A stretch of 64,000 nt of DNA from Zonotrichia leucophrys gambelii. Taxonomy: Eukaryota > Chordata > Aves > Passeriformes > Passerellidae. The position numbers were made by a program, and so were the translations under genes. Below the pieces are notes generated by a model that worked only from the letters and a program-made list of their open reading frames with translations, had not been told where the DNA came from and made no database searches. Every line of letters starts with the position of its first letter. Positions within the stretch are counted from its first letter, which is position 1. The stretch is taken from contig NC_088169.1 in assembly GCF_028769735.1 (NCBI RefSeq), positions 47,467,229 to 47,531,228 on the forward strand. Reading direction: 5' to 3'. Shown here in pieces: positions 46,681-60,247 of this stretch.

Positions 46681-49600
46681 TGCATCAAATAAAACCAAAA
46701 TATTTCCTCTCATTTACAGCCAGGAACGCTATGTCACAAAGGGGGGAAAATCCAGTTTTATCCTACTTGCATTTCAAATGAATTCTCCTTTCTGTAGTCC
46801 ACTGATATGGAAATGGGGAAACGTCTCTATTCACTTTTTCTTTCTCTAGGAAGTCATACCACATGTTATTAAATGCAAAAAAAAATTCAAAGTTTTCTGG
46901 AAGGGAAAATGACAAAAATATAGCCTTCAAATATGACTTCAATTTTTTTCCTATTCTTAAATTGCATAATATCTATTTACATGCATAAAACTCTGTTGAT
47001 CACCTGATTATTGCATTTCCTTATTTTCCACTTATGCTATTTTTAACTACACCGCTTATTTTCTTTGTTTTTTAATCTTCACACAGAGATTTAACCTCCA
47101 GGAAAAGTCTCATAAATGCACTTTTTCCCCCTTCCTTTTCTTGTACATTCTTCATTGCTGAATATGAAAATGGAGTAATATCTTGGGTCAGCAAGTACTT
47201 AACAAAACTTCTTTTAAAAATTGCACCCCCACTGCAAATAAGCTTATTTGGTTCACATTCATTATGATTTCTATATAGTTTGTTTTTTAAGGTCCAAATT
47301 CTAAGTTTAATTCACAAGGAATATTCCACTGATGATATTGAAAAATATACTTTCCAGGAAAGGAAATATTTTGGACATATATTAAGAAGTTGGAGTTTAC
47401 ACGCATTTGCAAAAAGTAAACAAGTAGACTAGATTTTTTTTTTGTCACACAAGTACTTTGAAGTCAATACAGCTGTAGAAATTTATATCTACTTAATTTT
47501 CCTCATGTTTTTCACCATAATTACATAATCAGGCCTTTGTTACACTGACTTTCAGTTTAACATCCTGCTTTCTCTATGAAATACCCATATAGCGTGCTGT
47601 TGAACATGGTCTACTTGCATCCAAAACAAGTTTGGTTCACAAGTAGCATGCATCTTTTTTTTTTTTTTTAAACATGACAGCAAAAATATGCAATCTTTGA
47701 AGCCAGGAAAGACATATATAAACCACATGATGCTGTAACACCATCAATTTTTGAATTGCTGTTCTGGAAATATTTTATAGCTCTGTTGTTCTCTTCATCA
47801 TGTGAAAGGATGTAGAGGATGCACATGCATGAGCTGTGACAGTTATTTCATTTAGAAACTGTGTTTCTGAACAATGCTCTACCATTGTTCTACCATATTC
47901 GTATTTGTAGCTATGTGAAAATGAAAATAATAAAAACAACTGCCTCTATGAATTCTCCAGGACATCCAGAAGTGCTTTGATCAATACTTCCCTAGGTTCT
48001 TATTTTTTCAGCTTTCTATAATTCATGGTAGATGTAGTGAGTGTATCATTGTTTCATCATATAGTGAATAAGAACTGTACTGTTTTATCTGAGAATCCTG
48101 AGGTATTTGTTTGAAAACCTAAAACGTATTTTTCAGTTTTCTGACTATGTAAATCAGATCAAAAATGAGATTTGTGTTATTTGAAATCATAAATATTATC
48201 TCTTCCAAGCTTATGTTTTGGAGTGTGTATGACTTTTTCCATGGTATTCATACCTTGTGAGTTCTCTTTTCCCATTAGATGCCAAGATCCACTCAACTCC
48301 ACATTTAAAAGATATTTTAAAAATGTATAATGAAATATTGAAGTTCCCTAGAGCTGTTTTGTACTGTGTAGGTAGAATAATATTTTTCTTGTTCTTTTAC
48401 CACTGATGAAGGATTTTATACTGACTTTATTACTGAAAGAAAATTATTATGCTATCCTCTATAAATGATTAATAGCACCTGTCAAGATATTTCACTACAA
48501 CATAATGGTTGTTTCAAGGTTTACATCTTTAGTTTTATTTTTTATTATGCTTATCCATCTCTTAATAAATTGTACTTCAACTGCAGTTAAGGTGTAACAC
48601 AGTGTTTAGTTGAATAAACTGAATATCTGGATGCCTGATGTTTATGAAACATGTAATCTGCTAACTTTTTGGTTCTCCCTAAAGTTTAATATCTGAATTA
48701 AAGTTTAAGTTTAATTCTTGACCTACTGTCTTCTCAAAGCAGAAAAAAGATCCTGGAAGAATGAAGTTCTATTATGACAGTGATTAAATGAGTGTCATTT
48801 AAAAATCTGACAAATTAGATATTAAATAAGAGGATGGCCAGGTATCTCAAGAAATAGCAACAATTAAATCCTGCTCTTCTGCAGAACTTATAAACTGCAA
48901 GAGTGGCAAATAATAGATATTAATTCCCTTAAAGGAAACAAAAAAAATTAAGTAGGAAACTGAGTGCATAGGGTTAGCTACCTACACTATTAGTATTCTA
49001 CCACAAACTTTTCATGAACCAGATATGAATCCTATTGGTGTGAAAATAATGTCTCACCCAGGAAATATTTTTATATTACATCCTCCACAGTTCTTTTTTA
49101 TTAGTTTTTAAATGCTTTCCTGTCATTTTTCACTAAATCCATGAACCTGGGTTAAAGATCCTATATATCTGCTTCATAGAGGAGATCGAAGTTTTGCCTT
49201 TTTTTATAACTGTAGCCATGTGCTGTCAGGTCTAATCACCCATTCAGTATCTACATTCTGAATACAATCATGTAAATACATAGACTGTGTCATAGGTAAT
49301 CTTTATTTAAACAACTCAGCCCACTGCCCTCCCAACGTTTGCAGTTCGTAAATTTGCTGAGTTAGATTTTTATTAGTTTAGTTACTTATAAGTGTCCTCA
49401 TAGATGGCTTCTATCAGTCTTCAATCTTCATAGACCCTCAGAGCCCTTGCAAACCCTCAGCATTAGAAGTATTCTTTGGCTGGAAGTGTCCCTCTTTCAA
49501 TTGTCTAATGGGTAAAAATATTCCTTTGCTTGCTGTGAGATTGTTCCCCCAGTTTCATATGATGTCTCATTAATTCACCCTATCCATGCCCATCTCATTG

Positions 49601-49681
49601 TGCTGTAACACTCATAATAGAGGGCTAAAATCCATTTACATGGAATAAGTAATATAGCTATTGGAAATTTTTACAGAACTG
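46681..49681. other. AT-rich gene desert
   Basis: Three kilobases with no open frame of 60 codons or more, a T16 run at about 47656-47671, and no recognised transposon. 49300-49620 is slightly GC-richer and may be an old repeat that I cannot name. Confidence 0.6.
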
Positions 49682-50240
49682 TGTGCTGGGTTTGGCTGGG
49701 ACAGAGTGAATTTTCATCACAGAGGCTGGTATGGAGCTATGGTTTTGTTTTTGGTTTTGTTTTTTCTGAAAACAATGTGATTATATAGAGATGTTTTTGT
49801 TACTACTGAGCAGGGTTTACATAGAGCTGAGGCCTTTTCTGCTTCTCATACTGACACTCCAGAGGGGAGCCTGGAGGTGCATGGGAAGCAGGGAGAAGAC
49901 ACAGCAGGAACAGGCCACCTAAAATGATCAAAGGGATGTTCCAGACCTTATAGCACCATTCTCAGTAAATAAAGCTTGTGGGGAAGAAGGAAGTGGGACA
50001 TATTTGGGGTGATGGAGGAACATTTGGGGAATGTTTATCATCCCAATTGTTACATTCCTGTCCACAGGAAGCAGGGAATGAATTCCTTGTTTTACCTCAC
50101 TTGTATGTGCAGCATTTGCTGTTCTTTTTAAACAAGTTTTCTAATTTTTACCTTTCTAATTCTGTCTCCAGTCCTACTGGTGAGGGAGTGAGTGAGAAGC
50201 TGCTTGTTGCTTGGCTGATGGTTGGGGTTAAAACATGACT
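49682..50240 (+). mobile_element. Near-complete bird ERVL-type solo LTR
   Basis: Begins TGTGCTGGGTTTGGCTGGGA and ends GGGGTTAAAACATGAC(T), the family termini. Internal landmarks in order: GGCTGGTATGGAGCTATGG, CTGAAAACAATGTG, GAGCAGGGTTTACATAGAGC, GGCCTTTTCTGCTTCTCA, AAGGGATGTTCCAGACC, a TATA-type box changed to AATAAAGC (49968-49975), GAATTCCTTGTTTTACC (about 50079), and GAGGGAGTGAGTGAGAAGCT (about 50182). About 559 bases. The 5-base flanks (AACTG and TATTG) do not match well, so the target duplication is eroded or lost. No internal viral genes. The 86-codon frame at 49978-50238 lies in the LTR and is not viral coding sequence. Confidence 0.87.
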
Positions 50241-50595
50241 TATTGTTAAAAAAAATGACCTTATTATTCATAATTTTCAGCTAGGTACTTCTTTTCTATG
50301 CCTATATATATACACTTACATGAAGAAGAAACCTCCTGTGCTATTTCTTCCCTTTTGTTTCCTATCCAATTTATTTAATAATATACATATATACTATAAG
50401 CAGAGAGAGAAAATTAGTTAAATGCATGAACATTTGGCTTGCAAAAATCTCAGGGACAGTTTTCTTAAACTCTCAGAAATGATTTTAAGGTGAGCAGAAG
50501 AGCAAGGAAAATGGGGTTACAAGGTCAGACTGATGCTATCATATCTTATTTCCACCTGGAGGAACATAAAAATCTTCAATTCTGTATTGGGGGAT

Positions 50596-50649
50596 ATTAA
50601 GGACTTCAGTGGAGAAAAGCCGAGGAATTAGGGACTTCAGTGGAGAAAA
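50596..50649. repeat. Imperfect 31-base tandem duplication
   Basis: Unit ATTAAGGACTTCAGTGGAGA followed by AAAGCCGAGGA (50596-50626) is repeated from 50627 as ATTAGGGACTTCAGTGGAGA followed by AAA, with one substitution in the shared 23 bases. Confidence 0.85.
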
Positions 50650-51213
50650 TATTTTTAAATTAGTAAGAGACATAATAATAAAACAGTTAAATCACAGAAT
50701 TAAAGATAAGAGAAAATGGAGGTCTGAATAAAGATTATAGGCAGGGACGAATCAAATAGATTAAATTGACATACCATTCATATGGTGAGAGAAATTTCTT
50801 TTAGCAGGAAAAATTATATTTAAAACTTAGGACTGAAAATAATAAGCTGGGTGCACCTTCACTGTTCAGTGAGTGAAATCTGCTGTGAGGATGAAGTATA
50901 TTTAAGACAGAAAAAAAAGGGAAAAATAAAATGCAATTAAAAAATCATCTGATAGAAAACCGTAGGCAAGTTGCAGCATATTTTGTTGCCTTGTAAAGAG
51001 GCAGCATGCCCTAAAGAGATCACACTAGGACGTCATGAGAATAGACATAAACCTGGCCTGAAAGAAAAGAATTCTTTTGTAATTTTTTTGGTTCTGAAGC
51101 ACAACTGAAAGCATAAAATATTACAGCTGCTTGGTCCTTCCACCTTCAGATGCCTGAAACTGCATGTAGAATTTTAGATATCAGCTTTGCAGTCCTGTCA
51201 GACTTCTTCAGCA

Positions 51214-51275
51214 CCAGAATCTATAAAAGATGCTGCCATTCCAGCATCTATACAAGGTGCTGCCAGACCAGAATC
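51214..51275. repeat. 27-base tandem repeat, about 2.3 copies
   Basis: Units CCAGAATCTATAAAAGATGC+TGCCATT (51214-51240) and CCAGCATCTATACAAGGTGC+TGCCAGA (51241-51267), then a partial CCAGAATC. The copies differ at about five positions, so the duplication is not recent. Confidence 0.85.
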
Positions 51276-53194
51276 AGGTTCATATTATTTCTCAGTTACA
51301 AAATCATAGTTAAACAGTCTGGTTGATGTTGACAGTTGTTGGGTCAGTGATTTGCAAAGCAAATATTTCTCCCTGTTACTGTGAGCTTTGAACAGACTTC
51401 TTCATTATGCTGTGTTTATCAAGGATGTGCAGTCTGCTTGTGAGGTTCACATGAATATGTTAATTGGAAAGAACATTAATTTTAGTAGCTCATTAAGAAT
51501 GTTTTGACTGATCAAGGAAGAAGGGTGGCAAAATCCATGATGTCATCTACACGTCTAAAGTAATCCATATATAAAAAATATTATTTACAGAAGTAATATT
51601 CTCCTGGTTCATTCATGAAATGACAGAAAAGAGCTTATCAAACGTGGATATTGATAAGTCAATTCAGGATGGGAGCTGGGGAAATAAGGGATGGTTTTAA
51701 ATTATTTTCTTTTTTCTGAACCATCATCTTGTACAATGTCAGTACACTACATCAGTGTACTTTTTGTACTTTGGCAATGCTGTGCCACGAGTTTCATTTT
51801 ACTGCGAAAAATTTTAGAAGCTATGCTTCCATACTTCTGCATTTTGTTTTTCTTTTTCTTTTTTTTTAACTTTTCATTAATGCCTGTCGAGGGAAGTGAC
51901 ATAACTCCTTGATTTACAGAGGATGCAGGAGGTGAAAAATGGACTGAAAATAGACAGAATTTTAGCCATGTGTTGTGGGTATATGGAATGAAGGAAAGAT
52001 TTTTAAGGGAGTGGTCAAGACTGGATCATTTACACAAAATAAAAAAAAGAAGAAAAATAAGAAAAAGTCACAAATAAGAGTAATGGTAAGAACAAATTAT
52101 AAACTAAAATAAGAGTGAAGAATTGGAAAAAAAAAGAAATATTTAGAAAACAGTAAAGAAAGAACATAAATAAAGCGTGAATACATGGAGAGAAGTAAAA
52201 GGGACAAAACCAATATTCATGTGAATATAAATTCATTATAAATACCTAGTTAATAGAGAAGAAAAACTATTTAAACAAATCTTTTCTCGAAGTGGAATCT
52301 CAGCAGAAGAAGAAAAGTTGTTCTTTCCTGTACTGAGATAGCAAGAAACTAGGAAAAAATTGGAGGCCAAATTATCCTGCTTAAATTTATGCACATAATT
52401 CCTTTTCAATTTTAATAAATATTACCTGACTAGCAAAAGTAGATTCCTATATTTGTACAATAAGGAATAAATAATAATGAAATATTACCAAATAAATTGC
52501 CATAAATGTTAATTGGTTAACTATAATTGCATACACATATACAGAGGAGAAAAATAATTAGCTTTTTGCATTTGCTTGAATGAGTTAAGATGATAAACAT
52601 GCTTTCACTTTAATTTAAATCTTTGTGAGTACAGGTACTTTATTTACTAATAGGAATGATCTTATCTTCTGGGTCATTTATCCTTCATGAGTTCATGCTT
52701 TCAAGGTGAATGGATTTCAGTTAAGGAGAACAAATATATTGCTTCCAGCCACGCTCTATAAATGTTGTCCAGTATCCTGTCAGTGTTTTAAAAGCCTAGT
52801 CATAAATAAAATGGCAAAGGTTGTTTTAAATGATGGGAACAAAATGTTTCCATTTTATTATACACCACCAAAATGTAAAGGCACCTCAGTTTTGTAGAGA
52901 ATCTATTAATGTTCTACATCTTTACTAAATAGGGTGAAAGAAATTAAAAGCTATCTTTGAAATACTTTATTTCAAATAATATCTATGGAGGATTTACTAA
53001 GTATGACGTGACATCATCCAATTCTACACTATCTAAAATTAATGCGCAATTTTAGTCTTGCTTTTCAAACTGTCAAAATGAATGAGACTTATGACAGAAG
53101 TTAATGAAGTAAGGAGAATGAACTATGAATAAGTTAATCAACTAGGAAACCCCCAACTTCCTTGCCATTCCTCTGCATGGCAAGAGGAAAAGCA

Positions 53195-53330
53195 AAAAAA
53201 GCCCTAAGTCCTGATCAACAATAACCAAAATATCTCTCTACGTTATCAACCCTGTCTTAGGCACAAATCCAGAAGACAGCTCCATACCGGCCACTGGGAG
53301 GACAATTAACCCAGCAGAAAGCAGCCCACA
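53195..53330 (-). mobile_element. 5' part of a bird ERVL-type LTR (minus strand)
   Basis: Read on the minus strand from 53330, it begins TGTGGGCTGC and proceeds through GTTAATTGTCCTCCCAGTGG, CCGGTATGGAGCTGTCTTCT, GGATTTGTGCCTAAGACAGG, GTTGATAACGTAGAGAGATA and TTTTGGTTATTGTTGATCAG. This is the 5' order of the family also found at 49682-50240. It breaks off after about 136 bases near the A-rich run at 53193. It lies 3 kb from, and inverted relative to, the near-complete copy. Confidence 0.78.
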
Positions 53331-54926
53331 TAGGTATATTAAGATTTTTGTCTTTTCTTTGAAGCAGAAATCAAGCTAACTTAAAACATTGTGTTTTGTA
53401 TTGAGTGGTAACTCACAGCAAATTATGATTTTGTGGTGACGCCATATTGTTCAGAGAAGGAATGAAACTGAAGGATAAGATGGAACAAAAAGGTGTCGTT
53501 CATTTTAAACAACATCAGCTCTTGTCACAAGTGCTGGTACATTTCTTTATTCTTGTATTTTTGAGTCAAAATTCATTATAGCTTTTGCATAAAAATGAGC
53601 ATACAAACTTTCATGTATGTGTACACACATACAGACAAAGGCATGGTGCTAAGGAAACTATAGCATTTTCCAGGGATTGGTTTTTTTCTTGGAAAAAACA
53701 AAAAACTGTGGAATCTGAAATGTCTGGGTTGAAGTACTAATAATGTCTGTTAGAAAGAGAGCTTCAGGATGGGATTGTTAGAGCTGGAAACACTGCTTAG
53801 CCAAAAAAACTAATAAGAATGAAGGATGACAAAGAAATTAAAGGTTCTTCTTGAAGATACACAGTAGAATTTCTTCTTTCCTGGTGGGGTTCTTCCATAG
53901 CAAACAGAGAGGTTCAGGAATTTTTGAGGCATATTTATCCAATTTATGTTAGATGTCTGTTTCCAGCATTGGGAAGATACAGCAAAAACCCACAAAACTC
54001 CTGTGAAACAACAACAACCAAAACCCACTCAAGTAAAATTTTGGTCAGATTTTTTTGTAGGTCTAAAGATGTGTAGAAATTAATTCTTCTATGCACTTAG
54101 ATATATTTAGGCACAATAAGAAGCATGCACAATTATTTAAATGAATTCCAGTTCACAGTCTGAAGACTAGGAGATATTCTAATTATTCCAAACAATGAGT
54201 GTCTGAAAAGAAACAGAGAAAGCATAGAACAACTGACAGTGCTTTAAAGTTTTATAATTTCTTTTTCACTACCTACAAGTATTAATACTATGATTTAAAT
54301 CTGTGTTAGGACATGGTGACAAATAGCATGAAAAGAACAGTAATTCTATGAGTTTGAAGTATATAAAGTAGATAAACAATCCATGTCATAAGCAATTAAT
54401 TATTCAGTGGAAAATAAAGAAGGCAGGTATTGACTTAGACAAGTTTCTCACAGGGTATTTGATAGCATGCTGCATTAAGGTATCTCTATTTTTTAATATA
54501 GAAATTATTATATTTTCTTGCAGTAAGAAGACAATTGTGCAATCTTGAATCATTAAAACATATTTTACTAAACCTATAAAATTATTAGGTAAAATAATAA
54601 CAATCAGTATCTAATAAATGCTAAAAAATTTACCTTGCACTTAAGTAAGCATAACATGAAGATAAAGGAACAGAAAAAACTAGGGAATTTAAATGTAGAC
54701 ACACTTTTTCTTTTATTTTAGCTGTTTTCAGAAAAAAATATTACTGAAACATTTCAGAAGACAGGGAATTAAAGTTCCCTCTACTTTCCATCTGCAGTTT
54801 TGCTTATACTGATTTAGCACAGATAGCCTTTCATTTTTATTTCTCTAATGTTATTGAAATCTATATGAGATCTTGAAAATAATATGTTCCTGCTTCCGAA
54901 TTTCCCCAGGAATGATAAATTTAATT
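53331..54926. other. AT-rich noncoding stretch
   Basis: No gene or recognised transposon. The minus frame 53810-54028 is short and unplaced. Nothing else seen. Confidence 0.6.
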
Positions 54927-55019
54927 TGTTGTTGTTGTTGTTGTTCTTCTTCTTCTTCTTGATTGCCTTCTTCTTCTTCTTCTTCTTCTTCTTCTTCTTC
55001 TTCTTCTTCTTCTTCTTCT
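54927..55019. repeat. Compound triplet microsatellite (TTG)n-(TTC)n
   Basis: About six TTG units (54927-54944) pass into TTC units to 54960. A short GATTGCC interruption follows, and then 17 perfect TTC units at 54968-55018. The minus strand reads (GAA)n, which can form triplex DNA. The plus frame 54884-55105 (poly-Leu and poly-Phe) is an artefact of it. Confidence 0.97.
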
Positions 55020-58000
55020 ATCATGCTACTATAGTAACTCTGCTGTTCCTAGTGATTTCTGCAGTCCTTTGTGTCCTAAGAGCAAGGCTAATAAGTGTGG
55101 AATGATTAGTATGGTGCTCTGGAGTTATCCACACCTGCTTTGATTGAACCTAATTTAGCTGTCAATTATTTCAAATGTCAGACTGAAATGGAGAGATCTA
55201 AACTTGTGGATGATTCCCCACTGAACTGAGACAGTCTGTTAGAGGCAGAAGTTTCAATCAAATGTTATTGTTCTCTGCATTTTGTATTGGAAACCTCTGC
55301 ACCACGAAAAATCCCAATAGGTGAAATATGTTATTAGTTTACTAAAACAAATACAGATCAGGACTCCCCTCAGAAATATGAAGGACACTTTCCCTGACTC
55401 TATTTGTATTCTAACTGGTCTGTACATTCAGATGAAAAATTCAATACTTAAGCACTTAGAATAAGGAGCCCTGAATACTTTTACCAATAACAAACAAAGG
55501 CCCACATTATCTAAAAAGTTTTTAAGACCTTTGATGGATAAACTATAGATAAATATTCTAAAGTAATTTAAAATCCAAACAAAGTGAAATAAAAATTATT
55601 AACCAAGGTTAGGAAAATAACCTTTCTTTATTTAACTCTTTTGAAAGTCCTACCTGTAAAAGAAAACTAGAAATGGTGGTGTTTAATACATTCAGGATAT
55701 GTGTGTAAAAGCTAAGCAAATATATATATCAATACCCTCAAATACTAAGGCAACAGTGGGCAAGAGAAAAGCATTTCAGGTCTCTTAAATAATACACACT
55801 TCCCTATGTGAAACACTGACTATAAAAATATCAATTTCTCATAAATTTTTCAATGGAAAAAGCTGAATTGGGATAGCGCAAAACCAGTGCAATAGATAGA
55901 TAGAGTATATACTATTATTATTTGGCTACAAGTATTTTTGGACCACATAAAAAATTTGAAAGGAGAAAATTAAGTTTGGTTTTTTTGTTTTTTTTTGGGG
56001 CGGGGTATTTTATGTTTGCTTTTTTTTTTAGTTTTCGTTTTTGGAATGTATTTTTTTCCAAGGTCTCTATCTCCATCCCAAACAGTATTAAATCACTACT
56101 GAGAAATACCTTGTATAGAGTACATCAAAAAAAGATTAAAAGTTTAGAAACCTATTAGTTTGTTACAAGCACTGTGTGTTGCCAATGAATAAAATATCCC
56201 TGCTTCCCTGTGAGATCATTGGTATAAGGTTGCATTAGATACATTGTATAATTTAAACCTCATTAAAATTAGAGCAGTTGCACGGAAGATTGAAGATACA
56301 AATATATATATCATCAGTAAACATTCATGTATTTTTGCAGAAGTAGAATGGGAGACTTTGTAACTGAGTCTTATTTTAAAACACAATTAATCTGACCTAT
56401 TTTGTCAGGCTGGATTAAAATGAGATGAACCATGCCCTAGAAGTGCCTATTCATCTTGATTGTTTGTAAAGGGAGTTCAGGGAGTTTAGGTGAGACACAG
56501 ACATCTACATGCATTCGGAGTCTTGCATTGTATAACTACACAGAAAAAATGTAGACTTTTAACACAAATGTTGAAAGATGAAAAGATATAAAAAACATTA
56601 CATTTAATAATATTTGTATTTTATTGACTTGGAACCTCATTTTTCACTTTTCTTTTAAAAAAGGAATAAATAATTTCAGTTATTGCTTTAATACTCTTGG
56701 CATTTTTCTGTCTGTCAAGCTCCATGTTTACTGCATTTAAAAGTGAAGAATATCATGTAGCACATTGTGAAGCTTTTTTTCAGGATATATTTGGGTGGGA
56801 TTATTTGTTAAAATGTTGGCAACCTATGTTCCTATAATATTTTTGCATGTGGCTTCATTTCTCCCTATGGAATTAAGAGTCAAATCTTAGTGTAACAGGA
56901 TTCAATGCCCTGAGAGTACCTACAAAGTACTCATGGGTTATTTTATTTTAAAACTAGTTTATCAAATGGTGAAAAAAATCCAAACAAATTACCAAGACTT
57001 GCTTGCAGAATCAAACCCTGAAAATATATTTTTCCTGAAAATGACATGGATAAAAAGAACTTAATATTTCAATCAGCTCCTCATGTTTCTCTTCTAGCAT
57101 AATTTTTCTTTTAAAATAATTTCATTCTTTGTTTCAAGGTCCTACTTTAGTTCAAAGTTTTGATTGGGTTTGAAGTATTAGCTGCTTTGGGTTTTTTGTC
57201 TCCAAGGAGTCAAAAACCAGAGTCCATCATGGAGGTGAAAGTCACATTATTACATAAATAATTTTCTTCAGTGCAGACATGTGAATCTGTTCCAGTAATT
57301 CAATTACACCTCTGGAGCTGAAGAACAGAACATACATTTTTAGGGTTTTGTTTGTTTTGTTGTTTGTCAGATATAAAGTAGAAATCTGTTTTGGACAAAT
57401 TAATAATTTAGAGGAAATTTCCTTTTTCTTTTCCTTTCAATAATAATAAATCAACACCACAAAAAGTGTAAAAAAACCTGTAATGGATACAGCAAAAAAA
57501 AAGAGAACATTTTTTAAAAAGAATGTTACGAATAGCCTTGAAAGGACAAATACAAGTCTCAGGAATTTAATGATTTTTTAAAATTAAAAATGTTACACAG
57601 ATAATTTAAAAATTAATTAGTATGGAATGATACACATTCATTGTCCTGAATAGAGCAGGAAAAATATCACAGCTCATCAGCTTTGGGCTTGAGCCAATCT
57701 AAAATCACCCCAGAAGCAGCTAGCCCATGAAAATTCCCTAGATTTCTCAGAACAAGTAACTAAATTATGATACCATCATGTTTCCCAACAACAAGGTCAT
57801 ATGCTTTGGAGATTGCTGCATAAGGCTCTAAGGAATCACTGAACAGGATTCACTTGCACAGAGGGATATATCAGTTGTGTTCTTAGTTATTTTTTCATGT
57901 ACACTGTACAGGTTTCAATTTATTATATATAATACAATCCTCACATTTTCAGTTAAAAAACTCTGTTGTATTAATAGCGAATAATCATGAGATGTTTTCA

Positions 58001-58191
58001 AAACCAAAATAATCTTCTGTGGCTATCAGAAGTCTTAATCTGATCATTGAGAACATGCTAAGGAAACGTTCAGTTTGATGTTAATGTCGTATCAGAGGGT
58101 ATCAGTGAAAAATCGAAGACTCATCTCCCTTTGTTCCCCCTACCCTTACCATATTCATTTGCACTGTTCAGTGGTTTTGCTCCATTTTTAT

Positions 58192-58236
58192 GTATTTATT
58201 TATTTTATTTATTTTTTTATATTTTATTTATTTTAC
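58192..58236. repeat. T-rich (TTTA)n-type tract
   Basis: Imperfect TATTTATTTATTTTATTTAT units ending TTTATTTATTTTAC. The 76-codon frame 58075-58305 reads alternating Tyr, Phe and Ile because of it. Confidence 0.8.
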
Positions 58237-59525
58237 CTTCACTGTTATGAAATATATTATTTTCTTTCTCCCTCTGGTTTAAGAAAAAATATACCCGCTT
58301 GGTAATGACCTCTTTTCCAAATGTTTTTGGCATTACTGGAGGAGATTTTTCTGATATTACTGGAAACAGGTATATGTACTTTTGCACCAACATTTCCTAA
58401 ACTCTAGTTTTTGTTTCCTGGTTGTTTGTATTTGACCACTAAATCTGTAGCTAACTTGAGTTAGTACATCCTCCAATTTTTTTGTAGTCTCTAATGTAGA
58501 TGTTGGAGGAGAACAGCATGACACATAGAAAAGGTGAACTCTGATCTACTAAATAAAAATGTTATTCTTTGCCGGATGTAAAAAAATCTCTAATACAATT
58601 TGGCTTAATAAAAAACTCCACCAGGACTGTGTGGAGTTTAACAACAAGATTTTGGGAAACAGAAAAGGATGATTGCTTGCCTCTTCTACCTTAAAAATAT
58701 AACAGCCAGTTCACTGAGCGACTGCCTTTGTCCATAAGAAATGGCATAATTATAGTAACTGAAATCCCTCAAGAGTAGGTTTTTCAAGAAGCAGAAACTC
58801 TCAGACTGGAGCCTTGTAAAGGATTTAGAACTGAATATTTTGTTCCTTCTCCCTAAGTCCCTGACAAAATATTTCTGAGAGGTCAGTACACAGAGAATTT
58901 AGTTCAACACAGTATTCTAAACCAAGGTGATAATCCTCACTTCACAATCAAATTGTAATAGCCTTTATAATTCAGCCTTTTTTCCTTTCTCTGAACAACA
59001 TTAAAAGTAACTAAAGCAAAGACATAAAAATATCTACCACAAAGTATTAAATGTTTGCAAAACTCAAGACAAAAATTTCTCCAACGTACACTATATTAGC
59101 ATATTGAAAGAATTATTTTATATCTTTGAAAATCTACAACACCCAGGAGAACCACAGTGGCATTAATTTCATTCTGAAAAATGGCAAAATACATACTATA
59201 CACGTGTATGTCACTATAAACCTATTTAAATAGCAATATTTTATACTCATTTTTATTCCTTAGAATTTCTTGTTCTTTGGGCAACAATTTTTGAATAATT
59301 GTTCTTTTAGACTTAAGAAAAATTATCTAAATTCTTATATTTCAGAACTATTTCTGTTTATAGACTTCTTATGCTCATGACATCATCTCAGTGGAATACC
59401 CTGAAAATACAAAATATTCATTGTAAAAACTTGTACACTTGCCATTCTATTCTGGTTTGTATTTCTGTACTGAATAAATGTGTGAGTTGTTTTTTCTTTT
59501 AAGCTATGTAATTCTCCTGCACAAG

Positions 59526-59560
59526 GAGAATTATGGAAAGAATTATGGAGAATTATGGAA
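59526..59560. repeat. Short GAATTATGGA tandem repeat
   Basis: Three copies of GAATTATGGA at spacings of 12 and 10 bases (GAGAATTATGGAAAGAATTA, then TGGAGAATTATGGAAA). It lies just downstream of the palindromic pair TTCTCCTGCACAAGGAGAA. Confidence 0.85.
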
Positions 59561-60247
59561 AAAAGTCCAATTTTGATTTTCAATGAAATGAACTGAATTT
59601 GAAGAATTATCTGAATTTATTTCTTTAAAACAATACTCAAATAAAAGCTATAAATTTCTGGAGTATGTTGAATTCTCTGTTTTATCACTTTTTATCTGTC
59701 ACATCTGTGGGTTTATTAAGACAAAAATGTTACCACATTCTGGTAAGATTGCTTTAATAATGTGTGTTTTTAATCAAATCTGTCAATATAATTCTTCTCT
59801 CATAACTACATATATCAATGAAGTTGATAAATGATGGGATTCTGTGAATTTTTTAAAAGAATGATTGAATTTCTTATGACAGGGGTGGTGCTTTTTGTAT
59901 TTTAAACAAGTTGGAGATAAATACTACGAACTTGTGTAGAATTCCGTGTGCAGTAACTGGCTGGTAATCTCCCAACCCTGAGTTCCGCTTCCTGGGAATC
60001 CAATTTACATGTGATCAGCCAACTTAATGAATTTATTTTCAACAAAGTGAGATGCAAAGAATATTTAACTGTGCTGTAGAAGCTGCAGAGTTTGAAATTT
60101 AGAAGGAAGTGTTGGGGGTTAGGAACAGATTTTTCCCTCCCTCTCTTGCATTTTGTTTCATCTCTCTTTTCCACGCAGGTTCTGAATACGCTTTCTTTTC
60201 TTTTAATGAATATATTCTTCTGTGAACTATGCATTTACATATGATGA

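Larger units (their letters stand above)
50241..53194. other. AT-rich noncoding stretch with small tandem repeats
   Basis: Apart from the tandem repeats at 50596-50649 and 51214-51275 listed separately, no gene or transposon. 52680-52890 has enhancer-like texture (GGTCATTTATCC, TCCATTTTATTATAC) and a 63-codon frame. The minus frame 52030-52236 is Phe/Tyr-rich from A-rich DNA. Confidence 0.5.
55020..60247. other. AT-rich gene desert with minor simple repeats
   Basis: No gene recognised. Small features: AGAT-type run at 55892-55905, T/G-rich tract at 55977-56040 (TTTTTGGGGCGGGG), TTTAT-type run at about 58192-58236 and GAATTATGGA tandem at 59526-59560. 57660-57735 and 57780-57860 are more balanced in composition. 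Frames at 55922-56158, 58075-58305, 59383-59583 and 59902-60234 look accidental. Confidence 0.55.

Noticed and set aside
49978..50238. 86-codon plus frame considered as a possible viral product
   Set aside because: It falls wholly inside an ERVL-type LTR, which does not encode gag, pol or env.
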